NCBI GenBank assembly: GCA_963700745.1 | Contig: CAVOYT010000002.1 | Coordinates: 1 to 64,000, forward strand | Reading direction: 5' to 3' | DNA from: UBA10649 sp963700745 | GTDB taxonomy: Bacteria > Actinomycetota > Actinomycetes > S36-B12 | DNA: 64,000 nt | Shown: positions 27,914 through 38,639 of the stretch, one piece after another | How the letters are laid out: each line of letters opens with the position of its first letter | Numbering within the stretch: the first letter of the stretch is position 1 | Position numbers and translations under genes: made by a program | Notes under the pieces: generated by a model | Told to the model about the DNA's origin: nothing | The model's database searches: none | What the model saw: only the letters and a program-made list of their open reading frames with translations

Positions 27914-30571
27914 CCGTCCCGAACGAAGGCAGATCTACCGCGGAGCACGCCCGGCTGGCCGAGGCAACGGGTCGGGCTGAGGCCGCCCTGTTCTCCGCGA
28001 ACCCGTGGTACGAGTGGGGCCCCTACCTGAGCGAGCGGGCCTGGGGCACCGTTCGCGAGGACTACTCAGCAAGTGGTGACGCATGGAGTTCGTTCCCTCA
28101 TGATGACGCCCGCTCGCGCGCGTACCGCTGGAACGAGGACGGCATGGCGGGCATCTCCGACATCCGCCACGACCTGTGCCTGGCGTTGGCCCTGTGGAAC
28201 GGCAACGACCCGATCATCAAGGAGCGCATGTTCGGCCTCAGCGGACCGGAGGGCAATCACGGCGAGGACGTCAAGGAGTACTGGTGGTACCTGGAGGGCC
28301 TGCCCAGCCACGCGCTCCTGCACTGGCGCTACCACTACCCGCAGGCCGCGTACCCCTACGAGCAGCTGGTGCACCACGGCAGGGGCCTGGCCGACCGTGA
28401 GCTCGAGCTGCTGGACACCGGCGTGTTCGACGACGACCGGTACTGGTCCGTGGACGTCACGTACGCCAAGCGCACGCCCACGGACACCCTCATGCGCATC
28501 GTCCTGGAGAACCACGGTCCGGACGAGGCGACCATCGACGTGCTGCCGACGCTGTGGTTCCGCAACACCTGGTCGTGGGGGGACGAGCAGGACGCGCCCG
28601 CGAATCAGCGGCGACGGCACCGGGCTCGAGGTCGCCGATCATCGCCTCGCCGGATACCGGCTGGAGGCCGCGCCGGGCCCCGACGGCGTACTCCCCGAGG
28701 CGCTGTTCTGCGAGAACGAGACGAACGCGCCGCGCGTCTTCGGCGCCGAGGCGACCACGCCGTTCCCCAAGGACGGCATCAACGATCACGTCGTGTCCGG
28801 AGCGGCGACCGTCAATCCCGACGGGTTCGGGACGAAGGCGGCGCTGCGCTACCGCGTCACGGTGCCGGCCGGCGGAACGGCCGAGCTGCGCCTGCGTCTG
28901 CACCAGCCGGCGGGTGGCTCCGAGGACCCGGTCGTCGACTGGTCCGGAGCCGACTTCGACGAGGTGGTCGCCGCTCGAGAGGCTGATGCCGACGAGTTCT
29001 ACGGCGCGCTCGCCCCGGCGAGCACGACCGACGAGGAGATGCGCGTCCTGCGACAGGCGGCGGCCGGGCTCGTGTGGAGCAAGCAGATGTACAACTACCG
29101 CGTCTCCCGATGGCTGGACGGCGACCCGGGCAGCCCGACGCCGCCGTCTCACCAGCACGGCCGGAACCGTGACTGGCGGCATCTGGATTCCTTCGACGTG
29201 CTGGCCATGCCGGACCCCTGGGAGTACCCGTGGTTCGCCACGTGGGACCTCGGCTTCCATGCGGTCGCCTGGGCCCACCTGGATCCCGCCTTCGCCAAGT
29301 ACCAGCTCCTGGTCCTGCTGCGCGAGTGGTTCCAGCACCCCAACGGCGCGCTGCCGGCCTACGAGTGGAACTTCGATGACGTCAACCCACCGGTGCACGT
29401 CATGGCGGCCCTGCGCGTGTTCCGCATCGACGGCAGCCGCGACGTCGAGTTCCTCGAGCGCGTGTTCCAGAAGCTCCTCGTCAACTACACCTGGTGGCTG
29501 AACCGGCAGGACCCCGAGGGCAACAACCTGTTCAGCGGCGGATTCCTCGGCCTCGACAACATCAGCCCGATCGACCGGTCGAACCTGCCGGAGGGAGCCA
29601 CGCTCGAGCAGGCCGACGGCACCGCGTGGATGGCGTACTACGCCCTGTCGATGCTCGTCATCGCCGGTGAGCTCGAGAACGCGAATGTGGTGTACGAGGA
29701 CATGGTGATCAAGTTCCTCGAGCACTTCATCCACATCGCCCAGGCACTCGACAAGCAGGATCTGTATGACGAGGAGGACGGCTTCTACTACGACCGGCTG
29801 GTCCTCGAGTCCGGCTTCGAGACGTCGGTGAGGGTGCGCACGATCGCCGGGCTGATCCCGCTGCTGCCGGCCGTCGGCGTGACGATGCGCGACGTCGAGG
29901 CAGCGCGCAAGCTGGGCAAGCGTTTCGCGCGCGTGCGGCAGGACTGGGTGGATGCGGGCGGCAGCCTGGCGGGGCGCGTGCGGGGAACGGGCGACGACCG
30001 GGTCGTACTCCTTTCCGTGATCAAGCCGAGCAACCTCCCCGGAACACTCCGCGAGTTCTTCGACGAGGCCGCGTTCCTCTCCCCTCATGGGCTGCGATCC
30101 GTGTCAAAGCGCTACGAGGGCCAGCCATACACCCTGGATGGTGTGGCGGGCGCGTCCATCGACTATGAGCCCGCGGAGTCAGCCACCGGCATGTTCGGCG
30201 GCAACTCGAACTGGCGCGGCCCGGTCTGGATGCCGCTCAACTTCCTGGCGATCCGGCAGTTCGAGGTGTTCGGCCAGTTCTTCGGATCCGACCTCACTGT
30301 CGAATACCCGACCGGTTCGGGGAACCAGCGCACACTGGGGGACGTAGCCCGGGACCTGTCCGATCGGGTGCTCTCGATCTGGCTGCCCGGGCCGGATGGC
30401 CGCAGGCCGGTGTATGGAGACTCTGATCGGTTCCAGCAGGACCCCGACTGGAAAGACAACCTGCTGTTCTTCGAGTACTTCCACGGAGACAACGGCGCCG
30501 GACTCGGCGCGACTCACCAGACCGGGTGGACGGCACTCGTCGTCGATCTCATCCTCGACCCCCCCGCCTGA
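27910..30571 (+). CDS. GH63-like glucosidase (MGH1-type), one frameshift
   Basis: A cytoplasmic glycoside hydrolase of about 886 aa, of the bacterial GH63/YgjK-like group with an (alpha/alpha)6 barrel. Recognisable segments include RHDLCLALALWNGNDP, GRNRDWRHLDSFDVLAMPDP, GALPAYEWNFDDVNPPVH and GNSNWRGPVWMPLNF. It lacks a signal peptide. The frame breaks near 28603, where one extra A gives gcgaatcagc. It is translationally coupled to zwf. This suggests that released glucose enters the pentose phosphate route, perhaps in compatible-solute or glycan turnover. The exact substrate is not evident. Confidence 0.8.
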
Positions 30572-30595
30572 CGAGGCGCGCCGAGATTGGAACCG

Positions 30596-31090
30596 ATGAC
30601 CGCCCCTTCCTGGTTCTTCCCGAAGGTCACCGGCCGCGACTTGCTGGGACACGAGTACCGACTCCCCAGCGACTTCCCGGCCTCAGTCAGTATCGCGGTG
30701 ATCGCCTTCAAGCAGTGGCACCAGGGGCAGGTCGACCAGTGGATCAGCCGCCTCGCCGAACGCGGGCTTCCGCAGACTCCCCACGAGCACACCGACCTCG
30801 ACCGCGTGATCCTGGAGTTGCCGGTCATCTCGGGTCGTTACCAGGTGGCGCGGCGCTTCATCGATGGGGGAATGGCCGCCAGCATTCGTGATCCGGAGGT
30901 TCTTGCCCGGACCATCACCATCTACGGCTCGGTGGACCGCCTCTGCGGGCCTTTGGGAATCACCTCGCGTGAGACTGTCTCGGTGCGGGTCGTGCGGCGC
31001 GATGGGACGGTGCTCTGGGGGATCACCGGACCGGTGAGTGAGGAGGGCGTCGAGGATCTTCTGGCGGCTCTCGACACGAGCCAGTTCTAG
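30596..31090 (+). CDS. Hypothetical protein, possible thioredoxin-like fold
   Basis: A 164-aa protein starting MTAPSWFFPKVTGRDLLGHE at 30596; an ATG three codons upstream is also possible. The order of strands (PASVSIAVIAF, VILELPVI and VRRDGTVLWGITG) and the final helix suggest a thioredoxin/AhpC-like fold. There is no CxxC or peroxidatic cysteine motif. It follows the glucosidase by 24 bp and may be in the same transcript. The function is unknown. Confidence 0.5.
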   Translation: MTAPSWFFPKVTGRDLLGHEYRLPSDFPASVSIAVIAFKQWHQGQVDQWISRLAERGLPQTPHEHTDLDRVILELPVISGRYQVARRFIDGGMAASIRDPEVLARTITIYGSVDRLCGPLGITSRETVSVRVVRRDGTVLWGITGPVSEEGVEDLLAALDTSQF

Positions 31091-31144
31091 AGCCCGATGC
31101 GCAGCCCCGATGGGTCCGCTATGTCAGGCCTATCTGTCGGAGTC

Positions 31145-33714
31145 CTATCGTCGACTCACCCGGGTCCTGCGCCGGATCCGCTTGTCGAGGGCATCGGCTC
31201 CAAGGACCATGACCGGGCTCACCACCGCGACGATCCAGCCGATCGCCAGCGGCGGTGCCTGCCCGAACACCGCCGCAATGCTCGGCACGAGCAGGATGGT
31301 GAGGGTGAAGGCCAGCTCGATCCCGATCGCCGGGATCAGCAGGCGGTTGGAGAACCAGCCGAGTCGACCGGGCCAGAGGGTCGAACTGCGGCACGCGAAG
31401 GCGTTGGCCACTTGGCCGAAGACGACGGTGATGAAGGCAGCACCCGACGCACTCAAGACGACATCCCCGGTGGGGAATGGCTGCCCCGGACGCCAGCCGG
31501 TCGCCACAAAGGTCAGCAGGAATGCGGTCATGGCCAGCAGTGCCTCCGTCGGTCCGAGAACCCCGAAGGCACGCCGGAGCACGGTGCCGTTCAGCAGCCG
31601 CCCGGTGATCGGAGACCCGCTCAGTACTCGGCGCGGCGGCGGCTCGGCACCTAGGGCGACGGCTGAGAGAGTGTCCGTGCCGATGTCCAGTGCGAGGATC
31701 TGCAGCACCCCGAGTGCCAGCGGGATGCGGCCGCCGGAGAGTGCCCAGACGACGAACGGGGCGAGCTCGGCCACGTTGTCGGTCAGGTGATACGTCAGGA
31801 ACCGCCGGATGTTGACGTACGTCGTGCGCCCCTGCTCGATTCCAGCAACGATCGAGGCGAAGTTGTCGTCAAGGAGGACGAGCTCGGCCGCCTCTCGAGC
31901 GATGTCGGAACCGGACTTCCCCATGGCGATGCCGATGTTGGCCTCGTGGAGGGCGGGCACGTCATTCACGCCATCCCCGGTCATGGCGACCACGTGACCG
32001 CGGGCTCGCAGGGACCGAGCGATGCGGAACTTGTCCTCCGGGGAGACTCGGGCGACGACGACTCCCGGTCGATCGAGCAGAGCGCCGAGCAGTGCGTCAT
32101 CCTGAGGGAGGTCGCGGCCCTTCCAGGACCGGGTCGTCAGGCTCGCGCAGGCCAACCTCGGTGGCGATCGCGCGGGCCGTCCCCGGATGGTCGCCGGTGA
32201 CAACGGCGACGCGGATCCCGGCTGCACGACAATCGTCGAGTGCCTGTCGCACATCGGTCCGCGGCGGGTCCTCGAGGCCGACGACCCCGAGCAGGGTGAG
32301 GTCTCGCTCCACCTCGGCCGTCGAAGGCGGCAGTGTGCCGTCGACAGTGCGTTCCGCCACTGCGAGCACCCGAAGGCCGCGCTCAGTCATTGCGGCAACC
32401 GCCTCGGCGGCGCAGTCAGCGTGCTCGCACAGTGGCAGCACCGAGTCCGGCGCTCCCTTGACCAGGACTTGACGCTCTGTGACGACGGACATGCGCCGAC
32501 GGCGCGGATCGAAGGGGAAGCGCAACCCCACGCCGTCCACGACCCTGACCTCGTCGGTGTCGACGCCCAGCCGTCGGGCAAAGGCGTCAAGCGCTGCCTC
32601 CATCGGATCGCCGTGCGAGTGCCAGGCGCCCGCGACCAGCAGGACGTAGCCGTCGGAGCAGCCGACGGCTACCTCGGCCATATGTCGCATCGACTCAGAC
32701 TCGGAGGCCGGGCTGACGAGCACCTCGGCATCGGGTGAGTAGCCCGATACCTCGGCACGGGCCACGGCCAGGGGGTCACGCCGTCACCACGGGCATCTCG
32801 TTGCGGGTGAGGGTGCCGGTCTTGTCGGTGCAGATGAACGTGGTCGAGCCCAGAGTCTGGACAGCCTCGAGGTCGCGCACCAGCACCTGGCGCTTCGCCA
32901 TCTGCTCGGCCCCCCAGGCCAGCGTCAGCGTCACTGTCGGTAGGAGTGCCTCAGGCACCAGGGCGACGGTGACCCCGACCGCGAAGATGAAGCCATCAGC
33001 GGGCGGGTTGCCCAGCAGCAGCGTGATCCCGAAGAACGCACCGCCGACACCCAAGGCGATGGCGGAGATGAGGCGGACAACGCGACGCAATTCCTTGGAC
33101 AGCGGAGTCTCCGGCTTGGGTGTGAGCGCCGTGAGCCGTGAGATGGTGGCGAGTCTGGTGTCCTTGCCGACGGCCGAGACGACCGAGACGCCCTCGCCTT
33201 CGACGACGAAGGTCCCAGCGAAGACCTCGTCGTGCACCTGGATGCGAGTGGGCCGGCTCTCGCCGGTCAGCATCGACGTGTCGAGGGTCAGCGCTGTCGC
33301 ACGCAGCATGGTTCCATCGGCCGGTACCCGGTCGCCGGCCTCCAGCGCGACGACGTCGCCAACCACCACGTCGCTGGCATCGACGAGATGCTTCCGGCCA
33401 TCCCGGATCACTGTCACCGTCGTCGGCAGCAACGACCGCAGTCGTTCTGCCGCGCGGTCCGCCCGGCTCTCCTGGATGAAGGCGAACACCGCGTTCAGCA
33501 TCAGCACGGCGATGATGGCCACCGCGAGCTGGGGCATCCCGGCGATGAATGCGAGGGTCGCAGCCACCCACAGCATGAGGGCGAAGAAGTGGATCAGCTG
33601 TCCCACCAGGCGACGCAGCGACGACGGCCGAAGCGGTTCGGGCAGCGTGTTCGGACCGTGCTGGACCCGGCTCAATTCGACCTGTTCAACGGTGAGACCC
33701 ACTGATGGAGTCAC
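31145..33714 (-). CDS. Cation-transporting P-type ATPase (P2-like), two frameshifts
   Basis: An ATP-driven cation pump of about 856 aa in the membrane. Motifs are TGES (150-153) in the actuator, ICTDKTGTLT (Asp phosphorylated, about 297) and, late in the protein, VAMTGDGVNDVPAL. The M4 segment carries VALVPEALLPT in place of the PEGLP usual in P2 pumps. Four C-terminal helices follow. Breaks near 32781 and 32122 are repaired by removing one G. The GTG start overlaps the TGA of the cobalamin-binding gene (GTGA). The ion is uncertain; Ca2+, Mg2+ or monovalent ions are possible. Confidence 0.85.
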
Positions 33715-34828
33715 GACTCAAGTATCGACCTCGTCAAGGGGGTGGCGGGTTCGATCGGGGCGGCGGTGCACGCCGTCAGTCCCGTCCTGGCCATGTTTCT
33801 TGTGAGGGGGAGTTCCGGGGGAAGCACCTCGAGTAGCAATGTGAAGGCGGTGGAGACGAAGGCCAGTGGGAGGTCGCGAGCCGCCAGGACGGTCTCGAAC
33901 CACGTGACGTAGTCGGTGATGATCGTCGTGTCGCCGACCAGGGTGGCGGACGAGGTCACTTTGAGGGTGCTGGCGAGGTCATCGCGGGTCGCCCTTACGG
34001 CGGCGTCGGACTCTCGAAGGGAGGGCCAGGCAGCGAGTGCGTTGGTGGTCGCGGCTTCCACGATCGACTCGTGGTCGCGATGGATCAGGCGTACCTCCTC
34101 GATGACCATGGGGCTGCCCACGGGGTCGCGCGGAGCCGGTGGCGGCGACTGCAGTGCCTTGAGCAGTACGTCGGCGCCCGTGCGAAGTCCGGAGCCCAGA
34201 GGTCGGCACCCAGGGCCCGGCCCCACGCGCCGTGCGGTCCGAAGCCGCGGCCTCCGCACACAATGGTCATGCCGACGGCACGCAAGGCATTGATGGTGCG
34301 CCAGGTGCCGGTCAGCGACATGGGCATGGAGCAGGTGATCGCGACGGCGGCCGGGGCATCGTCGCCGAGCATCGCGACCAGCTCATCGGCGGGCACCGAT
34401 GGGCCGATGAAGGAAACGTCGGCGCCGCGCAGCCGCAGGACCTCCGACGCCATGCGTCCCGGCAGGACGTGCCACTCGCCTTCAGTGCAGGCGACCACAG
34501 CGCGGCCGCTCGACCCCTCGACTACGGCGCCCGGGGCACGCAGGGCGGTGTCGGTGACGGCCTGGAGGGCGGATTCCGTGATCGCGGAAGCGCGATGCTC
34601 CAGCGCCACAGACCACTTGCCCTCCTCCCACCCACGGCCGATCTCGACCTGTGACCTGGCCAATAGGTCGGTGATGATCGTCTCGGGGCCGATCCCTCGC
34701 TCCAGCAGATCCATCGCCACATCGATGGCGCCGCGACGGTCGCCGCGATGCACCGCGTCCAGGTAGAGGGCCAGGTGCGCGTCGAAATCAACGGGTTCAA
34801 TGACCTCAGGAACGGTCGATGGGTTCAC
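33711..34828 (-). CDS. Cobalamin-binding photosensor-like protein, one frameshift
   Basis: A protein of about 372 aa. The helical cap domain (residues 15-95) contains W67 followed nine residues later by E77-H78. This W-x9-EH pattern is that of adenosylcobalamin light sensors such as CarH. The B12 Rossmann domain follows with GEWHVLPG, in which His120 could be the lower axial ligand, and CGGRGFG near 191. After a break near 34180 (one missing base) a C-terminal helical domain of about 155 aa (AATTNALAAWPSLRE onward) has no name I recognise. There is no DNA-binding domain. Both ends overlap neighbouring genes by GTGA. Confidence 0.75.
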
Positions 34829-35670
34829 GGCTGCCTCCCTTGGACGTGAGTGACAGGGGTTGCGTCGGCGCTAGGGGCGGTGCTCGGATCGCAGGCGATT
34901 CGATCCCGCCCGGATGCCTTTGCCTCGTACATGAGCCGGTCGGCGGCCCGCATGGCCGCCTGCCCCGCCCATTCGTGTGGTTCGGGGGCCGCTGGCACCA
35001 TCGTGGCACCGGCGCTGAAGGTGACCCGCTGCGGCGAGGCGCCCGGCCACGTCGCGCGCAGCCGCTCCAGTGCGGCGCAGGCCTCGCCCAGCGGCGTGCT
35101 GGGGAAGAGGATGACGAACTCCTCCCCTCCCAGCCGGCCGACCACGTCGCGATCGCGCACTCCGGCCTGAAGGTGCCTGCCGAAGGCGGTGAGGACGGTG
35201 TCGCCGGCCTCGTGACCGAGGGTGTCGTTGACGGTCTTGAAGTGGTCGAGGTCCACCATCGCGATGCAGTCCCCAGGTCGGCACCGGTTGACGGCGATCG
35301 TCAGCGCCCGCCGGCTCCACAGCCCCGTGAGCTGGTCTCTCGTCGCGTTCTCGACCAGGCGCTCCGAACTCAGCCCCCGCTCCACGACGGTCCGTGCGTC
35401 CGATATTGCCGGGACGAGGTACCGCGCGAGAGCGTCACGAAGCTCCGGGTCTTCCGTGAGGGGAAGGATCGGCTCGCCCTCGCCCAGCGACATGTCGATC
35501 GGCACGGAGCCCCCGGGGTCCTGCTCCGCCGTGGTGACATCCGCTCCCAGCTGGCGGCACAAGCTCACCACGGCGGCCTGGGCCGCGGATGCGTCGCGGG
35601 CCCGGAGTATCTCCCTGGTCGCCGCGTAGGCCAACTCAAGGTCCCGTGCTTGATCTCGACCTCGGGACAT
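34825..35670 (-). CDS. Diguanylate cyclase (GGDEF protein)
   Basis: A 281-aa enzyme making c-di-GMP from two GTP. The catalytic GGEEF is at residues 181-185. An inhibitory-site RxxD (RDRD, 172-175) lies exactly five residues before it, so product inhibition is likely. The N-terminal 100 residues form a small unassigned sensory or dimerisation domain. The start ATG at 35670 (MSRGRDQARDLEL) is preferred; the frame is open further upstream but without family resemblance. It is the first gene of the operon, and its stop overlaps the GTG of the cobalamin-binding gene. Confidence 0.85.
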   Translation of the reverse strand: MSRGRDQARDLELAYAATREILRARDASAAQAAVVSLCRQLGADVTTAEQDPGGSVPIDMSLGEGEPILPLTEDPELRDALARYLVPAISDARTVVERGLSSERLVENATRDQLTGLWSRRALTIAVNRCRPGDCIAMVDLDHFKTVNDTLGHEAGDTVLTAFGRHLQAGVRDRDVVGRLGGEEFVILFPSTPLGEACAALERLRATWPGASPQRVTFSAGATMVPAAPEPHEWAGQAAMRAADRLMYEAKASGRDRIACDPSTAPSADATPVTHVQGRQP

Positions 35671-35806
35671 GAACTCACGGTACTTCCGAAGGGTCGACAA
35701 AGCGGGGCTGAGCGAAGGCCTCCAGACGGATTCCCCGGGTGGCGCACGAAGGTCGGTGTGGTTGCATGTGCGCAATGCTGAGTGGCCGGCGATGCGAGGG
35801 GGGAAG

Positions 35807-37475
35807 ATGCGCTTCCGCTCCCCCATGAGACGGGACACGCTGCGCGCGGATGCCACGGCTGGCGTCGTTCTCGGCATCCAGAGCGTTCCCGACGGCCTCG
35901 CGACGGGTCTGCTGGCCGGAGTCAGCCCTCTCTCGGGCCTCTACGCCTACATGGTGGGCACCATCGCGGGCGCCGCTGTAACGAGCTCGTCCTTCATGGC
36001 CATTCAGGGGACCGGCGCGATGGCGATCATCGTGGCGGATGTCCCGGAGGTCCACGAGGGCAGCGATCCGGCGCGCGCATTGTTCACGTTGTCGGTGCTG
36101 ACCGGCGTGATCATGCTGGTGGCCGGGTTCCTGCGGTTGGGGTCGGTTCTGCGTTTCGTGTCGAAGGCGGTGATGGTCGGGTTCATCAACGCCATTGGCG
36201 TGAACATCATCCTGGGCCAGCTGGCCAATTTCACTGGCTACGCCCCAGACGGGCCCAACCGCATCGTTCGTGCAGTCCAGACGTTGATCAATCCAGGACA
36301 ACTGGATCTCCCGACCCTCGCGGTTGGGGTCGCCACGATCGTCCTCATCGTCGTGTTCGAGCGCACGCGCTTGGGCGCGATGGGGCTCGTGGTCGCGGTG
36401 ATCATCACCTCCGCGGCCGCGGTACTGCTCGGCTGGCAGGACGTCTTGACGTTGAACGACCTGGGTGAGGTGCCCCGATCGTTGCCACGGCCTGAAGCCC
36501 CGATGCTCGCACTCGTTCCATCGCTGCTGATCCCAGCGCTCTCGTTGGCCTTCGTTGGGCTGGTGCAAGGCGCGAGCATCTCCGCGAGCTACCCCAACCC
36601 CGATGGCCGCTTCCCTGATTCGTCCCGAGACTTCGTCGGACAGGGAGCGGCGAATGTGGCCGCCGGGGTGTTCCAGGGGATGCCGGTGGGCGGCTCGGTC
36701 TCGGCCTCCGCGTTGAACAAGGCCGCCGGGGCTAGGTCTCGCCAGTCACTCCTGATCGCGGGTGTCGTGATGGCCGTGGTGATCGTCGCGTTCGGTGGGG
36801 CGGTCGGATACGTGGCGATGCCGGCCCTGGCGGGTCTGCTGATGCTCATCGGTTACCGCACGATCAAGCCTGCCGATCTTCAGTCAGTGTGGAAGACCGG
36901 CTGGCTGCAGAGGATCGTGCTCGTCATCACCTTCGGACTCACCATGGTCATCCCGCTGCAGTACGCAGTACTCATCGGCGTCGGGGTCTCCGCGGTCCTA
37001 TACGTGATCCGGCAGTCCAATCGGGTGACCATCAAGCGCCGCGAGACGACTGACGACGGACACTTGGTCGAGACCGACCCACCGACAGTTCTGCCAGCTG
37101 GTGACGTTGTCGTCCTTCAGCCGTACGGGAGCCTGTTCTTCGCCGCCGCTCCCGTGTTCGAGTCCAAGCTTCCCGACCGTCACTGAGACGTCCCGGCAGT
37201 CTGTCGTGATCCTCCGCCTGAGAGGTCGTACCGACTTGGGCGCAACGTTCATGGATGTGGTGCTGAGGTACGCACAGTCACTTGCTGCGGTGGACAGTAG
37301 GCTCTTGATCGTCTCGACCAATGAGCGAATCTCCGAGCAGCTCGCCGTGAACGGAATCACGGCGGTGATCGGCACGGACAGCATCTACGCGGGTGATGAA
37401 CGCGTGGGCGCATCGTTGGAACAGGCGCAGAGGGACGCGACCGCTTGGATTGCCACGCAGGGTCGCGAGCCTTGA
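35807..37475 (+). CDS. SulP-family anion transporter with STAS domain, one frameshift
   Basis: A permease of about 556 aa for sulfate, bicarbonate or related anions. It has about 11-12 helices, with the SulP region VLGIQSVPDGLATGLLAG early and a GMPVGGSVSASALNKAAGAR segment. A cytoplasmic STAS domain (QSVVILRLRGRTDLG onward) follows. Removing one G near 37178 joins the two parts. The start ATG at 35807 follows gagggggg; the ATG at 35792 is the alternative. It is divergent from the diguanylate cyclase operon across 136 bp. Confidence 0.85.
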
Positions 37476-37490
37476 CGGGGGTGCCCGTCA
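37473..37490. terminator. Symmetric bidirectional terminator containing both stop codons
   Basis: The arms tgacggg (37473-37479) and cccgtca (37484-37490) form a 7-bp stem with a 4-base loop. The TGA of the SulP gene is the start of the left arm. The TGA of the convergent membrane-protein gene is the start of the right arm on the other strand. No strong T-run follows, so termination is inferred. Confidence 0.4.
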
Positions 37491-38196
37491 GCCCGGCCTG
37501 AGCGCTGGATTGTGCGTGGATCGGCGAACGAGCAGGACGACGCTCACGAGGGCTATCCAGGCCGGGAACACGTAGGCAGTCGTGGGCGCGACGGTGACAT
37601 TCACGAACTCGAAGACTCCGACTGCATAGCTCAGCCACACGAGCCACCTGGGGAGCTCCCGTGGCGCGTCCGAGGGCCGCCGTGGCGAAGACGACGAGGG
37701 TGGCAACCCTGGGCGCAAAGACCGAAAGCAGCGTCACGGCGAGCGCCCGGGTCAACGAGGCTGCGCCTGGATCCGGGAGTCGGCCGCCGACCTCTACCAG
37801 GACAGCGGGCGCGGCAAGGGCCGCCGTTCCGGCGAGCACGACCCCGGCCATGAGGATCGCCCCACCCTGGAAGACGGTTCCGAACAACTTGGGTTCGCCC
37901 TGACCCAGTCGAGACCGCACCACGCCGATGAACCACAGGAACGCTATCGTCCCGATCACGATGAACTGCAGCAGTGCCAAGGTGTACAAGCCCGGTCGCG
38001 GGTCGGAGTAGTAGCGGATGATTTCCGCATCCGAGGCGTCCACCGAGGGCGCGGCCAGAAGGCCCCAGAGCCCGATCGACCAGGCGACGGCGCAGATGAC
38101 GCCCGCGATAGCGGCAGCCTCGATCGAGCGCACGCGAGTCCGCCAGCGTTCCGCGGCGACGGGCGGCCCAGTTGCGGGGGACGGGGTCGATGTCAC
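37488..38196 (-). CDS. Multispanning membrane protein, one frameshift
   Basis: A protein of about 236 aa with six hydrophobic segments, for example AIAGVICAVAWSIGLWGLLA, TLALLQFIVIGTIAFLWFIG, AILMAGVVLAGTAALAAPAV and a last FPAWIALVSVVLLV. It starts at the GTG at 38196, preceded by ggaggagg. The frame breaks near 37672 and continues PRELPRWLVWLSYAVG. No domain name can be given. It is similar in size and style to the membrane protein at 21418, although I cannot show homology. Confidence 0.6.
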
Positions 38197-38263
38197 GCGG
38201 TGTCCTCCTCCCCGGTGATTGACTGGTTGGGCGAATTGTGGACTCACGTGACTGCTCCGCAAC

Positions 38264-38569
38264 GTGGCGGTACTGCGGCGCGGCGGGCCGCTGATGATCT
38301 CGTGGACGATCACCGACGAGGACACCACTTTCGTGACCGAGCTGCGCAACGGAGCCCTCAACCACCGTTCGGTCGATGAGCCATTCCCTGGAACGACGGC
38401 CTTCCGCCTCACCCGTCCGACGCTCATCGGGCTCGTCACCGGTTCGCTCGACCTTGCCGACGCCTTGGCCGACGGGCGGGTCGTGGTCGACGGCGCCCCC
38501 GATCTCCTGGCTCAACTCGTGTCGCTGCTCGCTCCGGTGGACCCGAACTTCGCCATCGTCACGCCCTAG
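38264..38569 (+). pseudogene. C-terminal fragment of an alkyl/aryl-sulfatase (SCP2-like domain)
   Basis: About 95 residues (from MISWTITDEDTTFVTELRNG to LLAPVDPNFAIVTP) match the C-terminal SCP2-like domain of metallo-beta-lactamase-fold alkyl sulfatases. The catalytic N-terminal part, about 500 residues, is absent. The preceding gene starts 68 bp upstream on the other strand and leaves no room for it. It is probably a deletion remnant. A standalone small lipid-binding domain protein is the alternative. Confidence 0.5.
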
Positions 38570-38639
38570 CCGAGCGAGCTCGCGGAATTGGGGCTCTACG
38601 GCCTCTTGCGGAAGCCGGATCATCGTTTACGATCACGCC

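Noticed and set aside
28490..30088. Open frame of 532 codons on the minus strand
   Set aside because: Antisense shadow of the GH63-like gene, whose reading is clearly family-like.
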